DNA of 64,000 nucleotides from Paraliobacillus sp044383835 (GCF_044383835.1 NZ_JBISEP010000001.1:124001-188000), one strand, 5' to 3'; numbered from the stretch's first letter, positions 1 through 9,128 are shown. Notes: generated by a model not told the origin, from the sequence alone. A program made the numbers and translations.

Positions 1-905
1 AACGCCAATCCTACCGCAGAAACTTGTTCATCAAATTGTTCGTATAATTTATCGTATCGTCCCCCAGAAAAGCAACTTTCTCCCTTCTCAGTTAAATAAC
101 CTCTAAACATGATGCCACAATAATATGGCAAATTCTTCACTCTGCCTAAATCAAGCAGCACTTCACCACCACCAATAGATTCAATTACGCTAGCTAATTC
201 AGTTAAGTGATTAAATATGTTCGTTAATCGTTGATTGTTGTTCCAAATAGATTGATATTTTTCCAATTCACTAACAGTTCCATATGCATCGATCAAATCA
301 GTCAATTGTTCAGCCTGTTGTATGGAACCACAGTTTAAAGCAATTTCATAAACGATATCTCTGCGCTTGTCGTGCATCGCATCTAATAAACGATTTTCTG
401 TTTTTGGATCTAATTTAAGTGATGCCGTTAATTCTTCGAAAATACCTGTATGACCTAACTCAATCAGATAATTTGATATCTCAAGTTCATTTAAATATGC
501 AACGGCTGTCAATACACTCTCTGCTTCTCCTAAAAAAGGCTCTGTTCTTATCATTTCTATGCCAGCCTGTTTAGACTCTATTCCATCTTTATCATTACGA
601 AAAATTGATCCTTCATAAAACCACTTTGTCTGTTCTGATTTTTGATTACTAATCGCTCTTGCAACAGCAGTAGTCCAATCCGCTCGTAAAACTTCAATGT
701 CTCCCTCTTGATTAAACCATTTCAACAAACTGTGTAGATTCATTCCGACATGTGCATTAGTAAACGTTGTCGCATATTCAACAACTGGAGTAGAAATAGC
801 TTTAAATCCACGCTTTGTTGCAACCTTTCTAAATAATTCAATTGCTTTTGCTGTGTTATCTAAAGACAATCCGATCTCATCTTGACTACCTTCAGGTAAA
901 AACAA
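1..905 (-). CDS. hisZ: ATP phosphoribosyltransferase regulatory subunit HisZ (partial, 3' end outside window)
   Basis: HisZ is a catalytically dead histidyl-tRNA-synthetase paralogue that pairs with the short HisG to form ATP phosphoribosyltransferase, the first enzyme of histidine synthesis. The minus strand reads open from 905 to the window edge. It encodes LPEGSQDE near the start and, near residue 260, the class II synthetase-like segment YYCGIMFRGY followed by FSGGRYDKLYEQF. I place the start at the TTG at 905 because a strong GGGAGGGG Shine-Dalgarno sits 5 bases upstream; an in-frame GTG at 923 lacks one. hisZ is normally the first gene of the his operon, so hisG and the rest should lie beyond position 1. 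Histidyl-tRNA synthetase itself is less likely because the protein starts directly in the catalytic-like core and the synthetase motifs are weak. Confidence 0.85.
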   Translation of the reverse strand, partial: MFLPEGSQDEIGLSLDNTAKAIELFRKVATKRGFKAISTPVVEYATTFTNAHVGMNLHSLLKWFNQEGDIEVLRADWTTAVARAISNQKSEQTKWFYEGSIFRNDKDGIESKQAGIEMIRTEPFLGEAESVLTAVAYLNELEISNYLIELGHTGIFEELTASLKLDPKTENRLLDAMHDKRRDIVYEIALNCGSIQQAEQLTDLIDAYGTVSELEKYQSIWNNNQRLTNIFNHLTELASVIESIGGGEVLLDLGRVKNLPYYCGIMFRGYLTEKGESCFSGGRYDKLYEQFDEQVSAVGLA

Positions 906-962
906 AGCATCCCCTCCCGTCACTTCACTATATTACCACTTTACTTCGATAAAGTGTTTGTT

Positions 963-998
963 TTATATACAATAGCATGAATGTAATGCTATCGTCAA
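963..998 (-). promoter_or_regulatory. Candidate his operon promoter with operator-like inverted repeat
   Basis: On the minus strand TTGACG (998-993) is followed 18 bases later by TATTGT (974-969). The spacer is almost filled by a perfect inverted repeat, ATAGCAT-N7-ATGCTAT (972-992). A second perfect repeat, CACTTTA-N6-TAAAGTG (937-956), lies between this promoter and hisZ. The first position is typical of a repressor operator; the second could be an operator or a leader hairpin. The regulator is unknown to me; a YerC/HisR-type repressor is one possibility. Confidence 0.45.
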
Positions 999-1150
999 TA
1001 AAAAAGGCATTTAAGTTTACCTTTTTCCCTCGCGGTTCGTTGTAAAATGAGTATAAGTATTGGTTTAAAAGCCATTAATAATTGCATGATACTTGTTGAT
1101 TTTTAATTTAACAATCCATAATTGAACTCAGTTAAATATGATACAACCTA

Positions 1151-1372
1151 TTACATTTTATCTAATTTATCAGATGTATTTTGAAAGGATTTCTTAGCTT
1201 GATTCACCAATTGATTTCCTTCATTTTGAAAGTTTTTTATTTGAGTTTTAACTTTTGGAACTGACACGTCGTTAACTAAGGCATTCTCTATTTCATAAGA
1301 AATTGCTGATACTGCACTAGTTTCTTCTGTATTTGACTGAATTCCCTTATCCTTAACCTCATAATCACTCAT
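1151..1372 (-). CDS. Small helical protein, possibly a type VII secretion adaptor (TIGR04197/DUF3130-like)
   Basis: A 73-residue soluble protein with no cysteine, predicted largely helical. The N-terminal IQSNTEE and the later SVPKVKTQIKN...LVNQAKKSFQNTSDKL pattern recall, by eye, the small TIGR04197/DUF3130 proteins that act as Lap adaptors for LXG toxins of type VII secretion; this is a resemblance, not a proven match. It is translationally coupled to the upstream lipoprotein gene: its ATG at 1372 overlaps that gene's TGA, and the GGGGGG before it serves as ribosome site. No toxin gene follows; 1033-1150 is non-coding and then the his promoter begins. It could also be an unrelated lineage-specific protein. 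Confidence 0.6.
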   Translation of the reverse strand: MSDYEVKDKGIQSNTEETSAVSAISYEIENALVNDVSVPKVKTQIKNFQNEGNQLVNQAKKSFQNTSDKLDKM

Positions 1373-2132
1373 TAATTAAATCCCCCCTAGATACTGGTTG
1401 AAAATTAATAGAATCATTAAAAAAGACGTCGATTTGTTTATCGAATGTAAATTCTAATTGTTTATACCCTACTGAGCTTCCATCTAAATCACCTCGTCCT
1501 TTTAACAATAATGTCGGTGCTTTATCTGTAGGAATATCATATTTTTCCCTTAAAGCTTGAACGTTTTTATCTTCATTAGTTAGTTCATATTCCAACTCAT
1601 ATATAGGGACTTCAGGATTATACATTTTTTTCATATTCTTATAAGTATTCAATTTTTTAAAATTAGCATATTGAACAAAAAACTGGAATTTTTTTATTTT
1701 TTCTGCTACGTTATTGTTATTCGAAATACTTTCCTCAAGTTGAAAGCCATCCTTGGTATATACTACAGGATATTCTTTCTCTTCAACAGGCTTACTCAAG
1801 TCATTCCATGCTGTCATAGTGTAATATTTCCCCTTTATTTTTTTTGTATTTCGATTTATTCTTACAATCATACCTTCTGTAACTAGTCCACTGTCTTCTG
1901 ACTTACTTATCGACATGCTTGAATTTAATACCCAAACACCTTTGTCATTTTTATCAAATTCACTGTCTCGGTAACCTTCCATATCGTAGAAGTCTTCTAG
2001 ATTTTTAGTTGGATACATCGCTAATACTTTATCAAAACTTTGTTCAATCTCTGCTTTATTTTTTGTGGCACAACCTGTTAAACTACTCATTAATAAAATC
2101 CCTCCTATGATCAAACCTATTTTTTTCTTCAT
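1365..2132 (-). CDS. Tandem-type lipoprotein, DUF576 (Csa) family
   Basis: A 255-residue secreted lipoprotein. The signal peptide MKKKIGLIIGGILLMSSLTGC ends in the lipobox LTGC, so the mature protein should start at about Cys21 and be anchored outside the membrane. Blocks typical of the staphylococcal tandem lipoproteins are present in order: SFDKVLAMYPTKNLEDFYD, YRDSEFDKNDKGVW, MIVRINRNTKKIKGKYY, then KKFQFFVQYANFK, and near the end GDLDGSSVGYKQLEF. In Staphylococcus this family occurs in multicopy islands and is linked to host interaction; its function in a bacillus is unknown. It is a single copy here, between two histidine genes, and drives the small downstream gene by overlap, so it is probably acquired. 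Confidence 0.85.
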   Translation of the reverse strand: MKKKIGLIIGGILLMSSLTGCATKNKAEIEQSFDKVLAMYPTKNLEDFYDMEGYRDSEFDKNDKGVWVLNSSMSISKSEDSGLVTEGMIVRINRNTKKIKGKYYTMTAWNDLSKPVEEKEYPVVYTKDGFQLEESISNNNNVAEKIKKFQFFVQYANFKKLNTYKNMKKMYNPEVPIYELEYELTNEDKNVQALREKYDIPTDKAPTLLLKGRGDLDGSSVGYKQLEFTFDKQIDVFFNDSINFQPVSRGDLINE

Positions 2133-2295
2133 TTTAGTTTCTTCCTCCTAGTAAACCTAACCATTAAGTCATTAGTTAATTTTAACCATTTTATCATGAA
2201 ACACAATACACTTTCAATACGTTCAAGTGATTGTTTAAGTATGATAAAATTTTTAAAAAAAATGTTACAATAAACATAAAAAGGAGCTAGTAACT

Positions 2296-3129
2296 ATGCG
2301 ATTTAATGGGGACTTTCATATTCATACAAATTATTGTCCACATGGCTCAACAGACAGTATGGAAACATACGTTTATCAGGCAATTGAAAAAGGGCTTGAT
2401 GCCATATCATTCACAGAACATGCGCCATTACCTCCTTCGTTCACTGATCCTGCGCCAAATAAAGACAGTGCGATGCAGCTTAAAGACGTAGATAAATATA
2501 TTTTAGAAGGTCATAAATTAAAACAGGCATATAAAGATAAATTAAAGATAAACATTGGCTTTGAAGTAGATTATATAAAAGGATATGAATCTGAAACAAG
2601 ACAATTTCTTAATCAATACGGTGAGCAAATAGATGATGCAATACTATCTGTTCATATGCTCCATACTCCAAATGATGGATTTGTTTGCCTTGATTACAGT
2701 GTAGAAGCATTCTCAGATATTATCACATTATTTAGTACTGTTGATGCAGTATATCAAGCATATTATCAAACGATTAAATCCAGCATTCTCGCTGATCTAG
2801 GTCCATACAAACCAACAAGAATTGGCCATATCAACTTAGTTGAAAAATTTTCATTACAATTTCCAGCGTCTCATAGACACGAAGAAGAATTAATCCACTT
2901 GTTACATTTAATAAAACAAAAAAATTACTCATTAGATGCGAACACCGCGGGATTGTATAAACCATATTATCAGCAAATGTATCCTTCTTCAAAAATAATG
3001 GAGGTAGCAAATCAATTGGAGATTCCGTTAGTACCTGGTTCTGATAGTCATACTGCAAGCGCAGTTACTAAAGGCTTTGATCAATATCCTTCTTCGATTA
3101 TGTTATCAAACCCATCCAATATAACGTAA
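2296..3129 (+). CDS. hisJ: Histidinol-phosphatase, PHP family HisJ
   Basis: Removes phosphate from L-histidinol phosphate, the eighth step of histidine synthesis, in the cytoplasm. The 277-residue protein begins with the PHP metal-binding motif HIHTNYCPHGS (about residues 8-18). It continues with the family-typical FTEHAPLPPSFTDPAP, the GFEVDYI block, LSVHML, RIGHINLV and a C-terminal PGSDSHT, all expected trinuclear-metal ligands. The length equals the B. subtilis enzyme (ytvP). The start is fixed by AAGGAG nine bases upstream. The gene diverges from the lipoprotein gene and lies about 1.4 kb from hisZ, so histidine genes are clustered here apart from the insertion. A terminator follows directly. 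Confidence 0.92.
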   Translation: MRFNGDFHIHTNYCPHGSTDSMETYVYQAIEKGLDAISFTEHAPLPPSFTDPAPNKDSAMQLKDVDKYILEGHKLKQAYKDKLKINIGFEVDYIKGYESETRQFLNQYGEQIDDAILSVHMLHTPNDGFVCLDYSVEAFSDIITLFSTVDAVYQAYYQTIKSSILADLGPYKPTRIGHINLVEKFSLQFPASHRHEEELIHLLHLIKQKNYSLDANTAGLYKPYYQQMYPSSKIMEVANQLEIPLVPGSDSHTASAVTKGFDQYPSSIMLSNPSNIT

Positions 3130-3159
3130 AAGCGAATGTCACAATAGACATTCGCTTTT
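3128..3159 (+). terminator. Terminator of hisJ
   Basis: Stem AAAAGCGAATGTC, 6-base loop, GACATTCGCTTTT. It begins on the hisJ stop codon and reads well on both strands, so it can also end the small minus-strand gene that follows. Confidence 0.85.
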
Positions 3160-3161
3160 CA

Positions 3162-3308
3162 TTAATCACGGATTTGATCAATCGTACCTTCCATATAATT
3201 GTTTTGAATCTGCTGTCTTGTAATTTCCATTCCTTCTTTTTCTAATTTTTGTTGTGATTGTTCATTTTCTTGTGCACTTTTTAAGGTTTTCATTTGTTTT
3301 TTAGTCAT
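3162..3308 (-). CDS. Small hydrophilic hypothetical protein (48 aa)
   Basis: A 48-codon open frame from an ATG at 3308 to TAA at 3162. It begins MTKKQMKTLKSAQENEQ, is rich in Lys, Gln and Glu and is probably one amphipathic helix; no membrane segment, cysteine or signal. A weak GGAG lies about 12 bases before the start. It ends at the hisJ terminator, which would serve both genes. Proteins of this composition are common small conserved proteins in bacilli (some spore-associated), but I do not recognise the family. Reality as a gene rests on length, a clean frame and fit between flanking signals. Confidence 0.5.
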   Translation of the reverse strand: MTKKQMKTLKSAQENEQSQQKLEKEGMEITRQQIQNNYMEGTIDQIRD

Positions 3309-3369
3309 TTACTCTATTCACTCCAATCTTATATTTATTATTGGGTGAATAAATGCTAATTATGCACGT

Positions 3370-4410
3370 TCAATTAATTTTCATATAGGGCATATGCTCT
3401 GTTGTATTAATCTTTCCTAACATTTTTGTGATCCATATGTCCTTCCCGCTCATCCAATCGTTAAAAGCAATCATTGTTGGAAGTCGATTTGATCCTAAAG
3501 CGATGCCAACCTCTGCTGTATCCATATCATAGAGTGTTGTATGCAAAGTTCCTGCTGATTGTGTATAATCTATTGAAAAGATATCTTTCTCAGTATTGTT
3601 AAACAACTGATAAGCTTCGGTAATTGACAGTGAAGGACTTTGATTTTTCAAAATATCTAGACGACGTTTGGAATCATTCAAATGATAACGATTAAATTCT
3701 GAAAGCATATCAAAATGATTAGTACTAAATCGATTTTCTTTTACTCGAATAGCTTGTGCTGTTGCCTCAACAATATGACGAGCACCATGTTTATCTGCTA
3801 GAACATAGTTAAAAGCAAATCGGTGTGGTATCTGCTTTATTAAAGCAATAGCTTCTTCATTTGATTGACATTGCTCTAATATGATACGTGTTATAACTGT
3901 TGGAATAAAACCATTACCTGCATTTCTTCGATTAACAAAATTGTATCCAACTACAAGCCCTTTTTCGTTCATTCCATCTGTTCTACCTATGATACGCTGC
4001 GAAGGTCCGATCGTTGCATAGCCTTGATTAGGCTGATATAAGACAAATCTGCCTTCATACGTTTTTGGGTGATAATCGTAGTTTCGTACTACAAAATGAT
4101 CACCTGATAGTATCGAACAGCCTGAATCCTTCCACTCTTGCTGATAACCACTGAAATGAGTGATTGTTTGATCTAGTGAAAGCTTCAGCCCTTCAGCTAG
4201 CCCTTTTAATTCTTCTATGAAATTAGGTAATAAATAGGATAGCCAATCAAGAGCTTTTTGTTGATCAACAGTAAATGTACTTTTTTTTGTAGCAGATTGA
4301 TTTGTGTATATGGTGTAAAGTGGAGAGTTTCGTAACCACTCCCCTTGCTGAAACCCAAATGCACCATGGTCACCTCTAAATTGAATAACATCTGAGTAAT
4401 AAGTTTTCAT
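3370..4410 (-). CDS. C45-family autoproteolytic acyltransferase/hydrolase
   Basis: A 346-residue cytoplasmic protein of the acyl-CoA:6-aminopenicillanate acyltransferase-like family (Ntn hydrolases, peptidase C45). The expected cleavage nucleophile is the Cys of SGCSILSG, followed by VVRNYDYHP, both family hallmarks; downstream GRTDGMNEKGLVVGYNFVN and GALGSNR-like segments fit the fold. The frame is open upstream to 4503, but the start is set at the ATG 4410 (MKTYYSDVIQF) with AAAGGA 7 bases before it. In bacilli such enzymes have unknown physiological substrates (linear amides, acyl amino acids). It stands alone between hisJ and parC, with a terminator on the parC side. Confidence 0.8.
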   Translation of the reverse strand: MKTYYSDVIQFRGDHGAFGFQQGEWLRNSPLYTIYTNQSATKKSTFTVDQQKALDWLSYLLPNFIEELKGLAEGLKLSLDQTITHFSGYQQEWKDSGCSILSGDHFVVRNYDYHPKTYEGRFVLYQPNQGYATIGPSQRIIGRTDGMNEKGLVVGYNFVNRRNAGNGFIPTVITRIILEQCQSNEEAIALIKQIPHRFAFNYVLADKHGARHIVEATAQAIRVKENRFSTNHFDMLSEFNRYHLNDSKRRLDILKNQSPSLSITEAYQLFNNTEKDIFSIDYTQSAGTLHTTLYDMDTAEVGIALGSNRLPTMIAFNDWMSGKDIWITKMLGKINTTEHMPYMKIN

Positions 4411-4504
4411 TTTATTGTCCTTTGTTTTTTGAGTATTAATAGTCTCCGTTGAAGGATAACAACGGACTACTATCTTATATTTTAATATTTGCACCTTTTG
4501 CAAT

Positions 4505-4544
4505 AAAAAACGATCACTTGTCCATTATAAGACAAATAATCGTT
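4505..4544 (-). terminator. Terminator of parEC
   Basis: Imperfect stem AACGAT..CTTGTC / GACAA..ATCGTT with an A-run on the plus strand giving a U-tract after the hairpin in the minus-strand transcript; 10 bases beyond the parC stop. Confidence 0.7.
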
Positions 4545-4553
4545 TCTTTTGAA

Positions 4554-7010
4554 TTAATTTGTTTTATCTTCTTCAAAGACTTTTATATAACTTGCTTGCC
4601 TCCAACTATCGATTACGACACCTGTTTCATCCGTATCTAATATAAATGATCCGTTACTATAACGATCACTTACACTTAATTCCATTGGAAACAACGTTTG
4701 TTTGTACCCACTTTCCGTAGCTATGTGTACAGTATCTTCTTGGTTCACTAACAGTAGGTTAACTAATCGATGAGGTTTTTGCTTTAATTCACGCAACATA
4801 GCTTGGCCTCGTTTTGCCCGAGACATTTGCTCAAAATCATTTAATGTCATTCGTTTTGCTGCACCTCTTTGAGTTACCGCTACTAAATGAACGCCTTGGT
4901 TAGATGACTCCCATACCACACCATTGACAACCGATTCATTTTCTTTTAACTGTATTGCCTTCACACCAGCTGCTCGCTGACCGATTGGAGTAAGTTCTGA
5001 TTCTTTGTACCACAAACCATACCCTCGATTGGAAGCAATAAAAATATTTGCCTGACCACTCGTTTGTTCGACGTTAATCAATTGATCTTCATCTTTTAAA
5101 TTGATAGCGACTAAAGCTTTGGAATAACGTTGTGCTTCGTATAAAGCTAATTTACTTCGTTTAATTAACCCATTTTTCGTAATAAAGATCAAATAACTTT
5201 CATCACTGAAATTGCGAACCGGAATAGCCTTAATTATATATTCCCCTTTATCGATTGCGACAATATTTGATATATGTTGTCCAAGATCTTTCCAACGAAT
5301 ATCTGGTAGCGTATGGACTGGAGCAAAAATATATTTCCCTTTATTTGTAAAAAGAAGCACCGTATCTGTTGTATTCATTTCTAGTAACGCAACAAGATGA
5401 TCATCCTCTTTAATTGCTAAGTCTTCCCCATTTGAAGCAGCATAAGAACGTAAACTAGTTCGCTTAATATAGCCATCTCTTGTTACAGAAAGTAATACAT
5501 CTTCACTTGCTACCATCACTTCAAGGTTAATTTTTAACTCTTCAATCTTATTTTCTATTTTTGTTAAACGAGATGTTTGATATTTTTTCTTCATTTGTTT
5601 TAAATCTGATTTAATAACAGAAAATAATTTTTTTTCATCAGCAAGAATGGCTTCTAATTCTTCAATTTTAATTCGTAATGCTTCGGCTTCCTGTTGTAAA
5701 GAAGTAATATCCGTATTAGTTAAACGATATAATTGTAAATTGACAATCGCTTCGGCTTGAGCTTCTGAAAAGTGGTAAGCAGCCCTGATCCTTTTCTTCG
5801 CATCTTGCTTGTCCTTTGACGCACGGATCGTTGCAATTAATTCATCTAAAATAGATATGGCCTTCATTAAACCTTCAACAATATGAGCGCGATCTTTTGC
5901 TTTTTTTAAATCATATGTAGCTTGTCTAGTGACTACTTCTTTCTGATGAGAAATATAGGCATCAAGTAATTCGTTCAAACCTAGTAACTTCGGTGTTTTA
6001 TCCTTAATCGCAACCATGTTAAAGTGGTATGTAACTTGCAAATCTGTATTTTTATAAAGATAATGTAGGATTCCTTCACTTTCAGCATCTTTCTTTAATT
6101 CGATGACAATGCGTAATCCGGTACGGTCTGTTTCATCCCTTACTTCTGCAATACCTTCTACTTTCTTATCGATACGTAATTCGTCCATTCGTTTCACTAA
6201 AGCTGCTTTATTTACTTCATATGGAATTTCATCTATGACGATCTGTTCTCTATTGCCTCGTAATTCTTGAATAACAGCTTTACCACGAACAACCACTTTT
6301 CCCTTTCCCGTTTCGTAAGCTTGTTGTAGACCTTCCACACCTTGAATGATTCCTCCAGTAGGAAAATCTGGCCCTTTAATGATTTTCATTAATTCTTTAA
6401 TGGTAATAGCTGGGTGATCTATTTTTTTTATTGTTGCATCAATCACTTCGCCTAAATTATGAGGTGGTATGTCAGTTGCATACCCAGCCGATATTCCTGT
6501 AGAACCATTAACAATCAGGTTAGGAAATCGTGCAGGTAATACGACAGGTTCATCGATTGAATCATCAAAATTAGGAATATAATCTACTGTCTCTTTATCA
6601 ATATCTCTTAATAATTCTCCTGATATACTAGATAAGCGCGCTTCCGTATAACGCATAGCTGCTGGTGGATCACCATCAATACTACCGTTGTTTCCGTGCA
6701 TTTCTACAAGTACATTTCGAACTTTCCACGTTTGACTCAAACGAACCATTGCTTCGTATACAGAACTATCACCATGTGGGTGATAATTACCGATTACTGT
6801 ACCAACTGTTTTAGCTGATTTTCTAAATGGTTTATCAAACGTGTTTTTTTCTTCATGCATGGCATATAAAATTCTTCGCTGCACAGGTTTTAAGCCGTCT
6901 CTAGCATCAGGCAATGCACGATCTTGTATAATATATTTACTATATCGACCAAATCGATCTCCAATAACTTCTTCTAAGGGTAAATCTAGAAACTTTTCTG
7001 TTGAAGCCAA
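4554..7010 (-). CDS. parC: DNA topoisomerase IV subunit A
   Basis: The DNA-breaking subunit of topoisomerase IV, which decatenates daughter chromosomes. 818 residues. The catalytic tyrosine is Tyr121 in AAMRYTEARLS. The quinolone-determining stretch HPHGDSSVYE (residues 77-86) has the susceptible-type Ser82 and Glu86. A long coiled coil (about 430-490) and C-terminal beta-pinwheel repeats follow. The GyrA box typical of gyrase is absent and the gene is paired with parE, so this is ParC (GrlA) rather than GyrA. The start is a TTG at 7010, preceded by GAGGAGG at 8 bases spacing; no better ATG exists nearby. Only 15 bases separate it from parE, so the two are co-transcribed. Confidence 0.97.
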   Translation of the reverse strand: MASTEKFLDLPLEEVIGDRFGRYSKYIIQDRALPDARDGLKPVQRRILYAMHEEKNTFDKPFRKSAKTVGTVIGNYHPHGDSSVYEAMVRLSQTWKVRNVLVEMHGNNGSIDGDPPAAMRYTEARLSSISGELLRDIDKETVDYIPNFDDSIDEPVVLPARFPNLIVNGSTGISAGYATDIPPHNLGEVIDATIKKIDHPAITIKELMKIIKGPDFPTGGIIQGVEGLQQAYETGKGKVVVRGKAVIQELRGNREQIVIDEIPYEVNKAALVKRMDELRIDKKVEGIAEVRDETDRTGLRIVIELKKDAESEGILHYLYKNTDLQVTYHFNMVAIKDKTPKLLGLNELLDAYISHQKEVVTRQATYDLKKAKDRAHIVEGLMKAISILDELIATIRASKDKQDAKKRIRAAYHFSEAQAEAIVNLQLYRLTNTDITSLQQEAEALRIKIEELEAILADEKKLFSVIKSDLKQMKKKYQTSRLTKIENKIEELKINLEVMVASEDVLLSVTRDGYIKRTSLRSYAASNGEDLAIKEDDHLVALLEMNTTDTVLLFTNKGKYIFAPVHTLPDIRWKDLGQHISNIVAIDKGEYIIKAIPVRNFSDESYLIFITKNGLIKRSKLALYEAQRYSKALVAINLKDEDQLINVEQTSGQANIFIASNRGYGLWYKESELTPIGQRAAGVKAIQLKENESVVNGVVWESSNQGVHLVAVTQRGAAKRMTLNDFEQMSRAKRGQAMLRELKQKPHRLVNLLLVNQEDTVHIATESGYKQTLFPMELSVSDRYSNGSFILDTDETGVVIDSWRQASYIKVFEEDKTN

Positions 7011-7025
7011 CTGTCTTTCCTCCTC

Positions 7026-8978
7026 TTACGTATGAATATTCTCATTATCCATAATATTTGCATCATCTTGTAAACCAAATTCCACATGAGACTCAATCCA
7101 TTTTCGTCGTGGGGCTACTTTATCTCCCATTAATGTCGTTACACGTCGTTCTGCACGGGCAAGATCATCAATAGTGACTCGAATAAGTGTTCTTGTTTCA
7201 GGATTCATCGTCGTTTCCCATAGTTGATCTGCATTCATTTCGCCAAGTCCTTTGTATCGTTGCAGAATATAACCATTTTTTAATTTGTCAATAATGGTCT
7301 TCATTTCTTCTTCATTCCAGGCATAATGTATTACCTCTTTTTTACCTTTTCCTTTTGATACTTTATATAGCGGTGGTAATGCAATATATACTTTACCCGC
7401 TTCAATAAGCTCTCTCATATATCGAAAAAAGAAAGTAAGCAATAATACTTGAATATGTGCACCGTCCGTGTCAGCATCAGTCATAATGACAATCTTATTA
7501 TATTGGACATCTTCTAAAGTGAAGTCTCCACCAACTCCTGCACCAATTGTATGAATGATTGTTGCAATCTCTTCATTTTTAAACACATCTGCTAATTTAG
7601 CTTTCTCTGTGTTAATTACTTTCCCACGTAACGGAAGCACGGCTTGAAACTTACGATCTCTACCTTGTTTAGCTGATCCTCCAGCCGAATCACCCTCCAC
7701 AAGATATAGTTCATTTTTCTCTGCATTTCTTGACTGTGCTGGTGTTAATTTCCCGCTTAACAAAGCATCTTTTCGTCTTTTTTTCTTCCCATTTCTCGAC
7801 TCTTCACGTGCTTTTCTTGCAGCCTCCCTTGCTTCTTTCGCACGGACTGCTTTTCTCAATAGCATGGTAGCTATTTCTGGATTTTCCTCCAAGAAATATG
7901 CGAGATTTTCTGACACAACAGCATCTACTGCAGAACGCGCCTCCGAAGTACCTAACTTTCCTTTGGTTTGTCCTTCAAATTGTAATTGTGCTTCTGAAAT
8001 ACGAACAGAAACAATGGCAGTAAAACCTTCTCTTACATCGTTTCCCTCTAAGTTCTTCTCTTTTTCTTTTAACAAGTTCGTTTTTCTAGCATATTCATTG
8101 AACACTCTTGTAATTGCTGAACGTGCACCTGATTCATGTGTCCCGCCATCCTTTGTACGTACATTATTTACAAAAGAGAGCATACTCTCTGCATAGCCAT
8201 CATTAAATTGAAAAGCAAAATCAATTTCTAGGCTTTGTTGTTCACCCTCAAAAGACACAACCGGATGAAGTGTATCTTTTTCTTCATTCAAATAAGAAAC
8301 AAATGATTTTAATCCTTCTGGATAGCAAAAGGACTCCGATTGTTCTATACGTTCATCTTCTAACACAATTTCCATACCTTTTAACAAAAATGCTGCTTCA
8401 CGAAGTCTTTCAGCCAAAATTTCATATTGAAAGGTTGTTGTAGAAAAAATCGAAGGATCTGGTTTGAATTGAATCGTTGTGCCTGTTTTTTTTGTTTTCC
8501 CAATGATGTCTAAACCAGTTTTCGGTAATCCTCCTTGGTGAAAAGATTGCTGATAGATGCTCCCATCTCGATGTATAGTCACTATTAACCATTCTGATAA
8601 CGCATTAACAACAGAGGCACCGACACCATGTAAACCACCAGAGGTTTTATACCCCCCTTGACCAAATTTACCTCCTGCATGAAGAATGGTCAAAATAACT
8701 TCGGGTGTTGGTCTTCCCGTACGATGCATACCAGTAGGCATTCCTCTGCCTTGATCCGTAACAGAAATACTATTATCTTTATGTACTTTTACATTAATCT
8801 TAGTTCCAAAGCCAGCAAGTGCCTCGTCAACCGCATTATCTACTATTTCAAACACAAGATGGTGTAACCCTCTTGCATCTGTACTTCCAATATACATACC
8901 AGGTCTTTTTCGAACTGCTTCGAGTCCTTCTAATATCTGAATAGAATCATCGGAATAAGCGCTTGTTTGATTATTCAA
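7026..8978 (-). CDS. parE: DNA topoisomerase IV subunit B
   Basis: The ATPase subunit of topoisomerase IV. 650 residues: GHKL ATPase domain (VRKRPGMYIGST, then EIVDNAVDEALAG, and GGLHGVGASVVNALS for the ATP lid), transducer domain, and TOPRIM domain with LVEGDSAGGSA and the metal-binding DADTDGAH. The start is a TTG at 8978 with AAAGGGG eight bases before it, so both subunits of the enzyme start on the same weak codon. Genes order parE-parC as in B. subtilis, next to yneT and plsY as there. Confidence 0.97.
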   Translation of the reverse strand: MNNQTSAYSDDSIQILEGLEAVRKRPGMYIGSTDARGLHHLVFEIVDNAVDEALAGFGTKINVKVHKDNSISVTDQGRGMPTGMHRTGRPTPEVILTILHAGGKFGQGGYKTSGGLHGVGASVVNALSEWLIVTIHRDGSIYQQSFHQGGLPKTGLDIIGKTKKTGTTIQFKPDPSIFSTTTFQYEILAERLREAAFLLKGMEIVLEDERIEQSESFCYPEGLKSFVSYLNEEKDTLHPVVSFEGEQQSLEIDFAFQFNDGYAESMLSFVNNVRTKDGGTHESGARSAITRVFNEYARKTNLLKEKEKNLEGNDVREGFTAIVSVRISEAQLQFEGQTKGKLGTSEARSAVDAVVSENLAYFLEENPEIATMLLRKAVRAKEAREAARKAREESRNGKKKRRKDALLSGKLTPAQSRNAEKNELYLVEGDSAGGSAKQGRDRKFQAVLPLRGKVINTEKAKLADVFKNEEIATIIHTIGAGVGGDFTLEDVQYNKIVIMTDADTDGAHIQVLLLTFFFRYMRELIEAGKVYIALPPLYKVSKGKGKKEVIHYAWNEEEMKTIIDKLKNGYILQRYKGLGEMNADQLWETTMNPETRTLIRVTIDDLARAERRVTTLMGDKVAPRRKWIESHVEFGLQDDANIMDNENIHT

Positions 8979-9099
8979 CGTAAGTGCCCCTTTCTTCTAA
9001 CACTAGTAACAAACACTATGTTACCATAAAATCGTTAAATATCTATATTTTAGAACGAATGTTTGATTAAATAATTCATGAAACGTAAATTTCATCAAC

Positions 9100-9128
9100 A
9101 AAAAAATCTCTGAATTAACAGAGATTTT
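9100..9128 (-). terminator. Terminator of yneT
   Basis: Stem AAATCTCTG, 6-base loop, CAGAGATTT with a U-tract in the minus transcript; 7 bases after the yneT stop. Confidence 0.85.

Noticed and set aside
906..1150. T-box or other riboswitch leader for hisZ
   Set aside because: No T-box sequence (AGGGUGGNACCGCG) and the candidate promoter lies too close to the gene for a full T-box leader.
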